Position numbers and translations under genes: made by a program
The notes under the pieces: generated by a model
Database searches by the model: none
Told to the model about the DNA's origin: nothing
What the model saw: the letters and a program-made list of their open reading frames with translations, nothing else
DNA from: JBFLYH01 sp964630235
GTDB lineage: Bacteria; Oederibacteriota; JAAXVQ01; JAUVAV01
Reading direction: 5' to 3'
Length of the DNA: 64,000 nucleotides
Assembly: GCA_964630235.1 (NCBI GenBank)
Contig: CAZVUO010000001.1
Span: 806,001 to 870,000 of the forward strand
Shown here: in pieces, positions 16,931 through 26,803 of the stretch
Layout: each line of letters begins with the position of its first letter
Numbering within the stretch: the first letter of the stretch is position 1

Positions 16931-19900
16931 GACCGCATTTGTCGTCATCAACGACCAGAATTCCGCGGAGTATGTGGCCTTTTTGCTGGAGAGCCTGCGC
17001 GGCCAGGCGGAAGCTGGCCGGTTGGAAAAATGGCTGATCGACGACGCCTCGACCGACCAGGCTGAGAAGCTGGCCGCTGGCGCGGGATTCAAATGCTTTC
17101 GGTTCGACCGCAAGGTCGCCAGCCGGGCGGAACTCTATAACCAGGGATTGGACGTCACCACAGCCGAGCACCTGATCTTCGCGCACAGCGACATCGTTCT
17201 GGAGGAAGATTTTTTCCAGCGGTATTTCGCTTTGGAGAAGTCGGCCCGGGACGGCTGGATCAATTTCGGCCAGTACTATGCGGACAAGATCTACTTCGGC
17301 AAAAATCAGATCGGGATTGACGTCACGAAGATGGCCATTTACAACCGGCAGGTATTTCACACGCCCTCCGCAGCGCTGGCCATGAGCGAATGCACCGAAG
17401 CATGTTTCAAGCTGAGGCGACTGCCCGGCCTGCACTTCGATCAGGACTACCTCCAAAACTGTTTCGAATATGAAATGCTTGCGGCCTGCCAGACTAAGAT
17501 GCCGGTTAGCTATCAGCCTCAGCTTAAATTTTATCACTACTTCACCGAACTGGCCGCCAAGCAGGCGGCCTGGCAGCGGGATAAAAACCTCTGGATGGTC
17601 CGCAACGAGAGGCTACTCTGCGAGGCCGCGGGGCCGCAGTCGGAGAAGATCAACATCCTGGGAGCCAAAGTCCGCGAGCAACAGGGCCGGATAGCCCGTC
17701 TGCAGGGCGACCTCATGAAAACCGACGTGGTCGCGGAGCTGAAAGCGAGGGTGGAAAAAGCCGAGAACGAGCTGGCCGCCTGCTCGGCGGCGAAGCAGGA
17801 TCTGGAGAATTTCTATCAGTCGCGCGGCGGACGATTGCTCCGGAGATACCACGTGCTGCGTGACCGGCTACTGCCACCAGGCAGCTGGCGGCGGCGGGTA
17901 TTGCAGACCCTGCTGCGGGTGGGGCGCGCGTCTGTCTTCAAAGGGAGAAAACAAAGAAAAGCCGAACACTCTAGGGATTCTGCAGTGTATTTGGAACAGT
18001 TTAAAGCTGCTGAACAGCTGGCGAGTCACCGGTTGCGAAACTGGCTGGCAACGGACCATCGAATGGTGTTTCCTGTATTTCAAAAACCCAGGGTTAGCAT
18101 CATCCTGCTCGTGTATAACAAGGCGGCGCTTACCTTCCAATGCCTGGAAACGATTAAGGCTTATGCCGATGAACCATTTGAACTGATTATCGTAGATAAC
18201 GCCTCTGCCGATGAAACTGGCGAAATGCTAAGCCGATTGGCGAACGTTAAGATCATTCGCAATCTGGATAATGTGGGATTTATTCGCGGATGCAATCAAG
18301 GAGTAGATGAGGCCACTGGCGACCATCTGCTCTTCTTGAACAACGACACTCAGATTCAACCCGGCACCATCAGCGCCCTGGTGCGCACACTGGACAGTGA
18401 TCCGGTTATCGGCGCAGTCGGGGGGAGATTGATCTTTCCCGACCGCACGTTACAGGAGGCGGGTTCCATTATTTGGCGGGACGGTTCCTGTCTCGGATAC
18501 GGACGCGGGGACAATCCTTTCAGAGGGGAATACTCGTTTCCCCGAGAAGTCCATTTCTGCTCGGGCGCCCTGCTGATGACCCCGCGGCGCTTGTTCGAAA
18601 AACTAGGGAAGTTCGATGAACGGTATCTGCCGGCATACTATGAAGAGGCGGATTACTGCATGCGCCTGCGCGAAGCGGGATATCAAGTGTGGTATCAGCC
18701 CAAAGCCATAGTGATTCATTATGAATTTGCGAGCGGAAACCGTGATCAGGCGATTAGTCTTCAGATTGAGAACCAAAAAAAGTTCGTGCAACGCTGGAGC
18801 CGGCAACTTCAAGTGCATCCGGAGTCCCAGCCGGAAAACATCTGCCTCGCCCGGATGGCGAACAACACCAAGCAACGAATTCTTTATATTGATGATATCG
18901 TACCCGATAACCGCGCTGGCTCGGGGTATCCGAGGACCCGGAAGATAGTGGAGATTCTTTCCCGGGTGGGTTACTTCGTGACCTATTACCCCCTCCAGTG
19001 CGCGAAACGGCAAGAAGAAGTGATGAGGCCTTTGGAGGAAATGGGTGTGGAAATCATCTCGGTGCCTGAAGACACCAAGCTGGATTTCGCCGAGTTCTTT
19101 AAAAATAGAAAAGGCTATTATCAGATTGCGCTTGTCAGCCGGCCGCATAATATGGCGGAGGTGGCCCGGGAACTGGGAAAACAGAAGGAAGGCATGAAGA
19201 TCATATATGACGCGGAAGCGATATTTTCCTTGCGGGAAGCGCTCTATAACGAAGTCGTACAACGGCGGCCCCTTGATTCTAAGAAAGTGGAACAACTCGT
19301 GCGGGCGGAGGTCGAGATAACCAAAAACGCCGACTGCATCCTGGCCGTATCGGAAAGAGAGAAAGAATTATTCCACCGCTACGGAGCAACAAACGTGCAT
19401 GTTCTGGGGCATGTCGCCGAACGATGTCCAACGCCGGCTTCTTTCGAAGAACGCCGGGATCTGCTTTTTGTCGGTGGGATTCTCAACTCGCCTTCTCCCA
19501 ATGAAGATGCTGTTCTCTTCTTTGCCAGGCAAATATTTCCGCGAATTCGCAAAGAACTGAATTGTAAATTGCTGGTTGTAGGCACCAATAAAAGCAAGGC
19601 AGTCCGGAACCTCCATTCGGAAGAGATAAAAGTCATTGGACGCGTGGACGATTTGTTCCCTTATTATAACCAGTGCCGCCTTTTCGTCGTGCCCACCCGT
19701 TATTCAGGGGGAATACCTCTTAAACTGACCGAAGCCGCCGCCCATGGCTTGCCGTCGGTGGTTACGCCCCTTATTAGCCAGCAAATCGGATGGGTGGAGG
19801 ATGGCGAAATGAGTGTTGGACATACGGATATTGATTTTGCGGATAAAGTTATTCAATTATATCGTGATAAAAATATGTGGATGAAGATGAGGCAAGCTGC

Positions 19901-19976
19901 CTTGGAGCGGGTTGGGACAGAATATAATGAAGAACAGTTTGAATCGAAACTCAGATCGGCTTTGTTAAGCGTTTAA
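16920..19976 (+). CDS. Three-domain glycosyltransferase (GT2-like, GT2, GT4)
   Basis: This 1018-residue protein starts MPTETAFVVINDQNSAEYVA at ATG 16920, eleven bases inside the preceding gene's end. Residues 1-240 are GT2-like with FAHSDIVL in place of a DxD. Residues 245-320 look like a coiled coil. Residues 390-640 are a standard GT2 (VSIILLVYNKAALTFQCLET, LFLNNDTQI, YYEEADYCMR). Residues 650-1018 are a GT4-type GT-B domain ending in the SGGIPLKLTEAAAHGLP region. Such multi-domain enzymes build several linkages of a repeat unit. GC content drops visibly from about base 17940 on, so the two halves may have different histories. Confidence 0.85.
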   Translation: MPTETAFVVINDQNSAEYVAFLLESLRGQAEAGRLEKWLIDDASTDQAEKLAAGAGFKCFRFDRKVASRAELYNQGLDVTTAEHLIFAHSDIVLEEDFFQRYFALEKSARDGWINFGQYYADKIYFGKNQIGIDVTKMAIYNRQVFHTPSAALAMSECTEACFKLRRLPGLHFDQDYLQNCFEYEMLAACQTKMPVSYQPQLKFYHYFTELAAKQAAWQRDKNLWMVRNERLLCEAAGPQSEKINILGAKVREQQGRIARLQGDLMKTDVVAELKARVEKAENELAACSAAKQDLENFYQSRGGRLLRRYHVLRDRLLPPGSWRRRVLQTLLRVGRASVFKGRKQRKAEHSRDSAVYLEQFKAAEQLASHRLRNWLATDHRMVFPVFQKPRVSIILLVYNKAALTFQCLETIKAYADEPFELIIVDNASADETGEMLSRLANVKIIRNLDNVGFIRGCNQGVDEATGDHLLFLNNDTQIQPGTISALVRTLDSDPVIGAVGGRLIFPDRTLQEAGSIIWRDGSCLGYGRGDNPFRGEYSFPREVHFCSGALLMTPRRLFEKLGKFDERYLPAYYEEADYCMRLREAGYQVWYQPKAIVIHYEFASGNRDQAISLQIENQKKFVQRWSRQLQVHPESQPENICLARMANNTKQRILYIDDIVPDNRAGSGYPRTRKIVEILSRVGYFVTYYPLQCAKRQEEVMRPLEEMGVEIISVPEDTKLDFAEFFKNRKGYYQIALVSRPHNMAEVARELGKQKEGMKIIYDAEAIFSLREALYNEVVQRRPLDSKKVEQLVRAEVEITKNADCILAVSEREKELFHRYGATNVHVLGHVAERCPTPASFEERRDLLFVGGILNSPSPNEDAVLFFARQIFPRIRKELNCKLLVVGTNKSKAVRNLHSEEIKVIGRVDDLFPYYNQCRLFVVPTRYSGGIPLKLTEAAAHGLPSVVTPLISQQIGWVEDGEMSVGHTDIDFADKVIQLYRDKNMWMKMRQAALERVGTEYNEEQFESKLRSALLSV

Positions 19977-20120
19977 GGCGCGGTTAAATTATAAAGTGAA
20001 TGCCACTGCAGGCGCGTGACAGGATGAGTTGTATTGTAGGCAAAGTGACTTAATAGAATGAAGGGGGCATTTACCCAACGGATCAATCTGCCTAGAGATT
20101 GTTTCGCGTTTGTCCAACGA

Positions 20121-20200
20121 TCCCCTCCGCAGGGCACCCCGATCTTGCTCGGGGGTGAATACGGAATCGCTGCTTCGGGGATGTCGCCAAGAAGGGGTAG
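20121..20200 (+). repeat. 80-bp dispersed repeat, copy A
   Basis: This stretch aligns without gaps to the reverse complement of 54791-54870, with 69 of 80 positions identical by hand. It contains two partly similar halves (TTGCTCGGGGGTGAAT and TTGCTTCGGGGATGTC). It lies in the 19977-20315 gap. The remainder of that gap shows no gene that I can support apart from the short frame at 20245. Confidence 0.75.
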
Positions 20201-20244
20201 TGAGGGTTAAAGCTGGTACCCTGGGCCCTTTGACCGGGGGCTCC

Positions 20245-20319
20245 ATGGAAAAACACGATCTATTTGAACGCCAGTTTCTAAGCATGCATTCCGAAGGTAA
20301 GTTGAAGGGAATATTATGA
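20245..20319 (+). CDS. Possible 24-residue leader or remnant ORF
   Basis: A short frame starting MEKHDLFERQFLSMHSEGKL ends in an ATGA overlap with the following membrane-protein gene. It has a G-rich stretch just before its ATG. It could be a translational-coupling leader peptide or the remains of a lost gene. There is no recognisable domain and it may not be expressed. Confidence 0.25.
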   Translation: MEKHDLFERQFLSMHSEGKLKGIL

Positions 20320-22754
20320 ATTGCCAGGGAATTATCCAAAAAAGCCTGGATAAACTCGCGGACAAACCCAATTGGGTGTTGCTTGGTTTACTAATTATCA
20401 TTTCCGCTTATTTATACAGATATTACGTATTTCAGAGGTTTTTCTTTTTATTCGCCGATGCCGGTTCTGATACTATCGAGCAATTTTGGCCGACATTGAT
20501 GTTGTTGTCTGACAAGCTAAAACAAGGCGATTTGACATTATGGTCTTTTCAAGCTGGTATTGGAACAAACTTGATAGCCAATCCCATGCTGTTGGACCCT
20601 TTTAATTGGCCGCTTCTTTTTCTGGGAAAATATTCGATCGCTGATGGCCTGTTTTATATGGCAATATTAAAAATACTTTGTGCGGGATTATTTTTTCATG
20701 TGTATTTGCGGATGGCGGGGATTTCCGGATACCCGTCTGTCATAGCATCGCTTTTATATAGTTTTTCTGGTTATATGGTGGTGTGGGGAACACACTACAA
20801 TTTTGGAACGGCATTAGTATATGTTCCGCTGGTACTCGGGGCGTTTGAGCGTGGTATGAAGCAGTCGAAATGGACTTTATTGCCGATTGCCAGTGGCGTT
20901 ATGGCTGCGTTCGCATTTTACTTTTTTTTCATGTTTTCGATATTTTTTGCGGTTTATGTTTTGTTGAGGGTTTTCGAAGAAAAAAAAGGTCTGGATGCAG
21001 GCCGTTCCCTGATTACTACCGGCCTTTACTATGCGCTGGGGATTTCCTTGTCTGCTGTTGTTTTAGTTCCCTATCTTGCCTTTTTATCCTCGAGTCCGAG
21101 AATTACTCCGGGAAATGTGCATGTGCCATTCTTGTGGGGCCCTAATTATTGGATATCGACAATTACCAGAATATTTTCTGACACCGGAATTTATTTTAGT
21201 GGGAATACCGGTGTGAAGTATGACAGCTGGTTTTATGAGAGCGCGAATATATATTGTGGATTATTGCCGTTACTGATGCTTCCGCAGCTATTGGCAAATC
21301 AGAATAACCGTGAAAGAGTTCTGTGGCTAGGAATGATAGCCGTGCTTGCGATATTTATTACTTTTCCGGTTATGACCTATGTTTTCAACGCCTTCGCTGA
21401 CATGCGATTGCGCTGGACTTTCGTGATAATTCCTTTTCTTTTGTTCGCGCTGGCTCGCTCTTTGGGCGTGGAACGTGAAAAATATAATTGCCATTTGCTG
21501 ACGTATTCGGCAATTGGCCTCTTTGCTGGATACTGCTTGATCGTGTTTTGGGGGGGACATTATTTTCAGTTTGATAGTCCCCGGTGGAGGTCTGTGATTT
21601 CGCAGGGAAAATGGATAGGGATATTTCTTGCGCTCTATACCAGTGTGCTCGTTTTCCGGCTGCCTGGAGGACGTCGAGAATGGTACCTGATCGGACTTAC
21701 TTTGCTTACCTGCGGCGAGATCATGATATTTCATCAAGGAACGATTGCGGGCCGCGTCGCATTGGAAAGAAAAGGCGAGTATGTGAAAGACGTCAGAAAA
21801 TTCATTACGAACATCAAAAGCATAACTGAACAACTCGATGATCCCCAGGTGATGTTTTATCGAATCCAAAAAAACTTCAGCATATCGTTTGCACCCGTTG
21901 ATTCGTATTATATCCTGGGGTTCAACAGCACGACGGCTTACTTATCGGTCAATCAGCCGTCGTATCTTGCTTTTTTGAAAGCGTTTGAGCTGGATCAGCC
22001 TTCGCCGACGGTTACGCGGAACATCCCGCCGGATCGCCACAGGTTGTTATCCCTGCTGGGGGTGAAATATATTTTGGTTGACGAGCGCGGCAACTTACCT
22101 TATGGCTTCGAGTTCGTTAAACGCTATGATAATGACCAAGTGCCGGTTTATCGTGAGCCGGGGTTTTACCAAAGAGGCAAGCGCCTGATTGCCCCTATGC
22201 TTTATGAAAACAAATATTATCTGCCGTTTGGATTTACATATGACCGTTATATCTCGGAAGATGATTTCAATGGGATGAGTGCTCAGGAAAAAGAAATTGC
22301 GATCATAAAGGCGTTTGTCGCTACCGACGCCGAAATCTTTCCGAGTGATATTCGCAAGCTGGAAAAGACCGAGGCCTTATCTGGCGCTGACGAAAAGGTG
22401 TTTGAAGAAGATGTGTTGGACCGCAAGCAAGCGACACTAAAACTCGGTGTGTTTCGAAGTGACTATTGGGCAGGGACGATTAAAAATGAGAAACACAGAA
22501 TGCTTTGCCTGGCCATACCTTATGATCCCGGCTGGAGCGCGTGGAGCAATGGCGCGAGAATGCCTATAAAAAAAATAAATGCGGGATTGATGGGGATACT
22601 TTTGCGGCCCGGAGAGCACCATGTGGAGATGAAATATACTCCCTGTGGTGGTTTTTTAGGGGTGATAGTGACGATGTTAGGCGGCATTATATATATAGGA
22701 GTTAATATAGCCAATAGAAAGCGCGTATGCGCGGGGCCGCCTGCGCGATTATAA
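20316..22754 (+). CDS. YfhO-family large membrane protein
   Basis: This 812-residue protein has about a dozen hydrophobic helices in residues 1-450 and a soluble, periplasm-like tail of about 300 residues. The first loop reads DAGSDTIEQFWPTL and is followed by the LWSFQAGIGTNL and GYMVVWGTHYNFG segments, as in Bacillus YfhO. That family is a GT-C-type group linked to glycosylation of lipoteichoic acid or other surface polymers. An AAGGGA site precedes the ATG. The gene is AT-rich compared with the neighbours to its right, again suggesting acquisition. Confidence 0.78.
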   Translation: MNCQGIIQKSLDKLADKPNWVLLGLLIIISAYLYRYYVFQRFFFLFADAGSDTIEQFWPTLMLLSDKLKQGDLTLWSFQAGIGTNLIANPMLLDPFNWPLLFLGKYSIADGLFYMAILKILCAGLFFHVYLRMAGISGYPSVIASLLYSFSGYMVVWGTHYNFGTALVYVPLVLGAFERGMKQSKWTLLPIASGVMAAFAFYFFFMFSIFFAVYVLLRVFEEKKGLDAGRSLITTGLYYALGISLSAVVLVPYLAFLSSSPRITPGNVHVPFLWGPNYWISTITRIFSDTGIYFSGNTGVKYDSWFYESANIYCGLLPLLMLPQLLANQNNRERVLWLGMIAVLAIFITFPVMTYVFNAFADMRLRWTFVIIPFLLFALARSLGVEREKYNCHLLTYSAIGLFAGYCLIVFWGGHYFQFDSPRWRSVISQGKWIGIFLALYTSVLVFRLPGGRREWYLIGLTLLTCGEIMIFHQGTIAGRVALERKGEYVKDVRKFITNIKSITEQLDDPQVMFYRIQKNFSISFAPVDSYYILGFNSTTAYLSVNQPSYLAFLKAFELDQPSPTVTRNIPPDRHRLLSLLGVKYILVDERGNLPYGFEFVKRYDNDQVPVYREPGFYQRGKRLIAPMLYENKYYLPFGFTYDRYISEDDFNGMSAQEKEIAIIKAFVATDAEIFPSDIRKLEKTEALSGADEKVFEEDVLDRKQATLKLGVFRSDYWAGTIKNEKHRMLCLAIPYDPGWSAWSNGARMPIKKINAGLMGILLRPGEHHVEMKYTPCGGFLGVIVTMLGGIIYIGVNIANRKRVCAGPPARL

Positions 22755-23290
22755 ATGGAAAATAAAAAATGATATAGACCCGGGAGAGACAAAGATCGTT
22801 GCCAATGCCCGGTTAATTCCGGTATGAAAAGCCAAGAACAGCAATCCCTGCGCGCCATATGCTGAGGCGGGTCCATAAATAATGGAGCGTATAAAAAAAC
22901 ATGGCGGATGCGATGCAATGATCGGAGAAATGCCGATAATCGTTTGGGGTCTGCGAAAACGAATGTTTGTGAACGTTCCGCTAAAATCACTTAAAGACGC
23001 TTCTGAGATTAGCGCGCGCCAATGTGTTGACGGTCGGTTGTGTGAAAGAAAACAGGGAAATGACATGTGTGCGATACCGGGAGAACGATTTTCAAGCAAA
23101 TCGATGCTCTGTACAGGGATGTCCGGTCATTTCCCGGGCTTTGAGCGTGGCCTTTACGGCGAGTGAACGCGGAGTACGGCGAAACGTTATCATGAGCAGT
23201 CCGAAGATGCTATTGCGTGAAATTCTGGAAGCTGGGTTAAGCACAGGCTGATGTCGGCGCGGCTGCCATCGTTCTTTCCGGGGTTTAATC
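22755..23290. other. 536-base gap with no supported gene
   Basis: This stretch has intermediate GC content and scattered short frames on both strands. The longest (22882-23166, 94 codons, seven cysteines) has no ribosome site or motif that I recognise. It could be a decayed gene next to the AT-rich YfhO gene. I see no hairpin with a T-run and no consensus promoter. Confidence 0.4.
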
Positions 23291-25099
23291 ATGATTTATA
23301 TTTGGAAATCGTTCTTATTCGCCTTGCTCTTCACCTATCTGGGTCTGGGATTGTCCCTGTGGCTGTGTCCGCAGCGCTTGAAAAAGTACGCCCTGCTGCT
23401 GGCTCCGGCGTTCGGGTTCGCTTACCTTACCCTGGTCGGCTGGTTCTGCTACATCGGCGAGGTGCCTGGCACTGACCGCTATGCGGCCTGGGTTTTGGCG
23501 CCGCCCCTGCTGTTTCTGGCCGCGGGATGGTTCCTCCACCCGGCCGGAGAAACGCCATGGCGCGCGCTCTTCCACCCTGAAAGCCTCTGGACCTGGGCGA
23601 TCGGGTTCGGAGTGCAGTTGATATTTGCCTGGCCCTACATCGCGGGCGTACAAGGTGTGCATTTGACCTGTCTCTCGATCGGCAACAACGATTTGGCGGA
23701 TGCCGCCACCGTGGCGACGTATCTTAAGGAATTCACCCGGCATACGGCAGTCGGCTTCATCGGTCAAACTCAATTCCTCTCGACCTATACTGGAATGAAC
23801 ATCTTTGGCGGGCCGCTGGCCACTGCGTTTGGGTCCGCGCTGCTGAACCTGCAGACCTATCAGGTCCAGAGCATGAGCATCAATGTTTTCCTGTTCTTTG
23901 CCCTGCTGGCCGGGTACGCACTTGCCCGGGAAGGGTTCGGCTACCGGCCGCTGACCGCCGCGTTCTTGATGGTCCTTGCCGCGTTCAACCCCCTGACGAT
24001 GTATTCTGTGTATCACGGTTTTCAGGGACACCTGGTGTCCCTGCCCCTGACCCTGACCCTGGTTTTGCTCAACGTCGCGCTGGCCCGGGTGGATTTCGCG
24101 TGGCGGGATTTTCCCGGGATGACCGTCCTGCTGGCCCTGATCAATTGGGGATTGGCGCTCACCTACCCGCATGTCATCGTGCTGACCTATCTCCCGCTGG
24201 GCGCCTACCTGCTGGTGGTCGCCTGCCAGGAGAAGCAGTGGAGGCGGGTGGGCTTTTGGGCGGCCTGCACGGCCGCGGCGCTGGTCCTGCTCACCCTGAC
24301 CTCTCAACATTTCTGGTACATGACCGTGGTCCGACTGCTGGCCCGGAGCAAGGATATCGCGGGCTGGTTCATTCCTTTGCTGGCCCCGGACGTGGTCTTC
24401 GGATTTTTCCGGGGAAATCTGAATTTGCCCTATTTTGAACCGCGCCACCCCATCTGGCAGAGCATTGGCGCCTCGGCGGCGATCCTGCTTTTTATCGGCT
24501 ACGGGTTGAAAAAGAGCTGGGACGGGCATCGCCAGACCGGGTTGTTAAGCGCTCTGTGGATAGGGTATATCATGGCAGGCTACCTCCTGCTGGCGTATGC
24601 AGGCAGGGAGCAGGCGGGATGGGGAGGGTATAAGAGTTACAAATTCATTGCCTATTACGTCCCCCTGCTGCTTCTGGCCGGACTCCGGGGGTATGAATAC
24701 CTGCTTTCCTTCAAGCGGGGGCCCTGGCTGTATGCGGCGGCGCTCCTGCTGTTGTTGCTGCCCAATGGGCGTGCCTCCTACCAGATCATCAAACTGGCCG
24801 GCGAAGGCCATTTGCTGGTCACGCCGCAGATGGCTGAACTGAAAAACCTGGAGCGCGACGATCGCATTCGATCCATTAATATCTTGCACAATACCCACTG
24901 GGAAGCCATGTGGGAGGTGAATTTCCTGCTCCGCAAGCGGCTCTACCTAAAATACAAGTTCTGCCACGGCCGCGTGGCCATGCCCCTGGAGGGGGAGTGG
25001 GACATGGTCAAGGGCGAAGACATTCCGCGGCTTAGTGGTCCGGCCGTGATCCGCTTGAACGGGCAGTACGCTTTTGTTCCGCATGTTCCCGAAAAGTAG
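23291..25099 (+). CDS. Polytopic membrane protein, GT-C-like, unassigned
   Basis: This 602-residue protein has about 13 hydrophobic helices followed by a soluble tail of about 90 residues after residue 510. Helices are separated by short loops, with a longer extracytoplasmic loop near residues 120-190 (GVHLTCLSIGNNDLADAAT). The architecture resembles GT-C glycosyltransferases or O-antigen polymerases, but I see no catalytic signature that settles it. Its position between YfhO-like and GT-C-like genes supports a role in surface glycan assembly. Composition is GC-rich again. Confidence 0.6.
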   Translation: MIYIWKSFLFALLFTYLGLGLSLWLCPQRLKKYALLLAPAFGFAYLTLVGWFCYIGEVPGTDRYAAWVLAPPLLFLAAGWFLHPAGETPWRALFHPESLWTWAIGFGVQLIFAWPYIAGVQGVHLTCLSIGNNDLADAATVATYLKEFTRHTAVGFIGQTQFLSTYTGMNIFGGPLATAFGSALLNLQTYQVQSMSINVFLFFALLAGYALAREGFGYRPLTAAFLMVLAAFNPLTMYSVYHGFQGHLVSLPLTLTLVLLNVALARVDFAWRDFPGMTVLLALINWGLALTYPHVIVLTYLPLGAYLLVVACQEKQWRRVGFWAACTAAALVLLTLTSQHFWYMTVVRLLARSKDIAGWFIPLLAPDVVFGFFRGNLNLPYFEPRHPIWQSIGASAAILLFIGYGLKKSWDGHRQTGLLSALWIGYIMAGYLLLAYAGREQAGWGGYKSYKFIAYYVPLLLLAGLRGYEYLLSFKRGPWLYAAALLLLLLPNGRASYQIIKLAGEGHLLVTPQMAELKNLERDDRIRSINILHNTHWEAMWEVNFLLRKRLYLKYKFCHGRVAMPLEGEWDMVKGEDIPRLSGPAVIRLNGQYAFVPHVPEK

Positions 25100-25136
25100 C
25101 GGTTCCGGCGGGACGGATGCGGCCGCGAGCCACGGC

Positions 25137-26741
25137 ATGGTCCGCTGCATGCGGCGGACCGGGGAGGCGATAACCGCGGCCATCCGCGAGCGCCCGGCGG
25201 AAACCATCACGCTGTTGCTGTTCGCTGTCCTGGTTTCGGTGGTCTCGGCCCATCACGAAGTCTGGCGCGACGAGGTCCGGGCGCTCAGCCTGGTCCTGGA
25301 AGCGCGCTCCCTGCCTGATTTCTTCCGCATCATGCGCAATGAAGGCCACCCGGCGCTCTGGCATTTCTGGCTGTGGCTGACCCATGCCGTGCTTCGGCAC
25401 CCGGTGGCCTTGAAAGTGGCGAGTCTGGCGGTCGCGATCACCGCGGCCTGGGTGCTGCTGTTCCGGTCCCCGTTCCCTTGGTGGCAGAAAGTCCTGGCGG
25501 TTTTCGGGGTTTTTCCCGCCTACGAGTACTCGGTCATGTGCCGGAACTATGGGATCAGCATGCTGGGCTTGTTCGCTTTCTGCGCGCTTTATCCCCACCG
25601 CTGGCGCCGGCCGCTGGCACTGGGGATGACCGTGTTTTTACTGGCGCAGACCAATGCTCATGCGTTCATTATCGCCGCGGCCCTGCTCGCGGCCTTGCTG
25701 TGCGATTGGTTTTTTACCGGCCGCCGCGAACCCGGGGTTGACTCCAAGGCTGTTTGGGCGGCTTTCCTGGTCATGTTCGCGGGATTGATCCTTTCGGCCT
25801 GGCAGATGGTCCCCGACCGCACCACGGCCGTCACACCGCTGTGGGGGCTGGATCATACCGCGTGGTTACGGGCGGCCGTCTCCGCCCTGCGCAACCCGGG
25901 CGTTTATTTTTGGGAAGCGTTCGGGTTTGGCCGTCTCTGGGTCACCGTGCTGATCTACGCTGCCGCGGTTTATTTTTTGCTCAAAGACAAAGTTCTGTTT
26001 GTAATGTTCTTTCCGAGCGCGATGGGCATTGCGATGTTGTTTCAGGTGGTTTATTATGGCGCTTTCCGGCACCAGGGGATGATCTATATCCTGCTGCTGG
26101 CGGTATATTGGCTCGATCAGGCCAGTCCGCGAGCCAAGACGGTGGAGAACACTGGACGCATCGCGTCGCACTGGATGCCCCTCGTGCTCCAGGGGATCGT
26201 GGGGTTTCTTCTGGTGGTTCAGGTCAGCATGGCTTATCATAAGATCGCGGCGGATATCCGCGGCGATCTTTCGTCTTCGAAACGTCTGGGCCAATTTCTG
26301 GCCTCGGACCCTTTGGGGAAGCGGGCGATCCTGTTAAGTGAACCGGACTACCTGGTGGAATCCCTGCCGTATTACGTCCCCAATCCAATCTATATCCTGC
26401 GTGAAAGCCGGTTCGGCAAAGTCGTCAGTTTCACGACGCGCAACCGGCGGGAGCTGACCTTGTCCGAGCTGCTGTCAGCCGCCGCAGCGCTGCGGCAGGA
26501 GCAGGGCCGCCCGGTCCTCGTGGTGCTCGGGCACGCGCTGAACCCTGCCGGACCTTATACCATTGAATATGGCTACGGCAAACGGTTCGTTTACAGCCGC
26601 GAGATGTACGAGGCGTTCGCCGCCGCGACCCGCACCGTGGCGTCGTTCCGCAAAGCCCCGGAAGACGAGAATTACGATGTGTTCCGGCTGTTGGCCCCCG
26701 CGGAGGAGAGCGGACATCGCGGTTCTGCGGTGGAGAACTGA
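25137..26741 (+). CDS. Polytopic membrane glycosyltransferase-like protein (GT-C)
   Basis: The protein (534 residues from this ATG) has about ten hydrophobic helices and a soluble tail. The first extracytoplasmic loop carries VWRDEVRALSLVLEA followed by GHPALWHFWLWL. An acidic pair in this loop and a downstream HPxLW segment match the GT39/GT83 type of polyprenyl-phosphate-sugar transferases. The start is uncertain: ATG 25083 would overlap the previous gene by 17 bases, and neither start has a clear ribosome site. It probably transfers a sugar from a polyprenyl carrier on the periplasmic face. Confidence 0.65.
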   Translation: MVRCMRRTGEAITAAIRERPAETITLLLFAVLVSVVSAHHEVWRDEVRALSLVLEARSLPDFFRIMRNEGHPALWHFWLWLTHAVLRHPVALKVASLAVAITAAWVLLFRSPFPWWQKVLAVFGVFPAYEYSVMCRNYGISMLGLFAFCALYPHRWRRPLALGMTVFLLAQTNAHAFIIAAALLAALLCDWFFTGRREPGVDSKAVWAAFLVMFAGLILSAWQMVPDRTTAVTPLWGLDHTAWLRAAVSALRNPGVYFWEAFGFGRLWVTVLIYAAAVYFLLKDKVLFVMFFPSAMGIAMLFQVVYYGAFRHQGMIYILLLAVYWLDQASPRAKTVENTGRIASHWMPLVLQGIVGFLLVVQVSMAYHKIAADIRGDLSSSKRLGQFLASDPLGKRAILLSEPDYLVESLPYYVPNPIYILRESRFGKVVSFTTRNRRELTLSELLSAAAALRQEQGRPVLVVLGHALNPAGPYTIEYGYGKRFVYSREMYEAFAAATRTVASFRKAPEDENYDVFRLLAPAEESGHRGSAVEN

Positions 26742-26803
26742 ACGGGGTGCTGGGCATTTGAGGTTTTCCGGACGATCGCAGCACACCAGGACCGCACAGG
26801 ATC

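Noticed and set aside
22882..23166. 94-codon frame with several cysteines in the gap before the membrane gene at 23291
   Set aside because: No ribosome site, no promoter, no motif and atypical residue use; I kept the region only as an unassigned gap.
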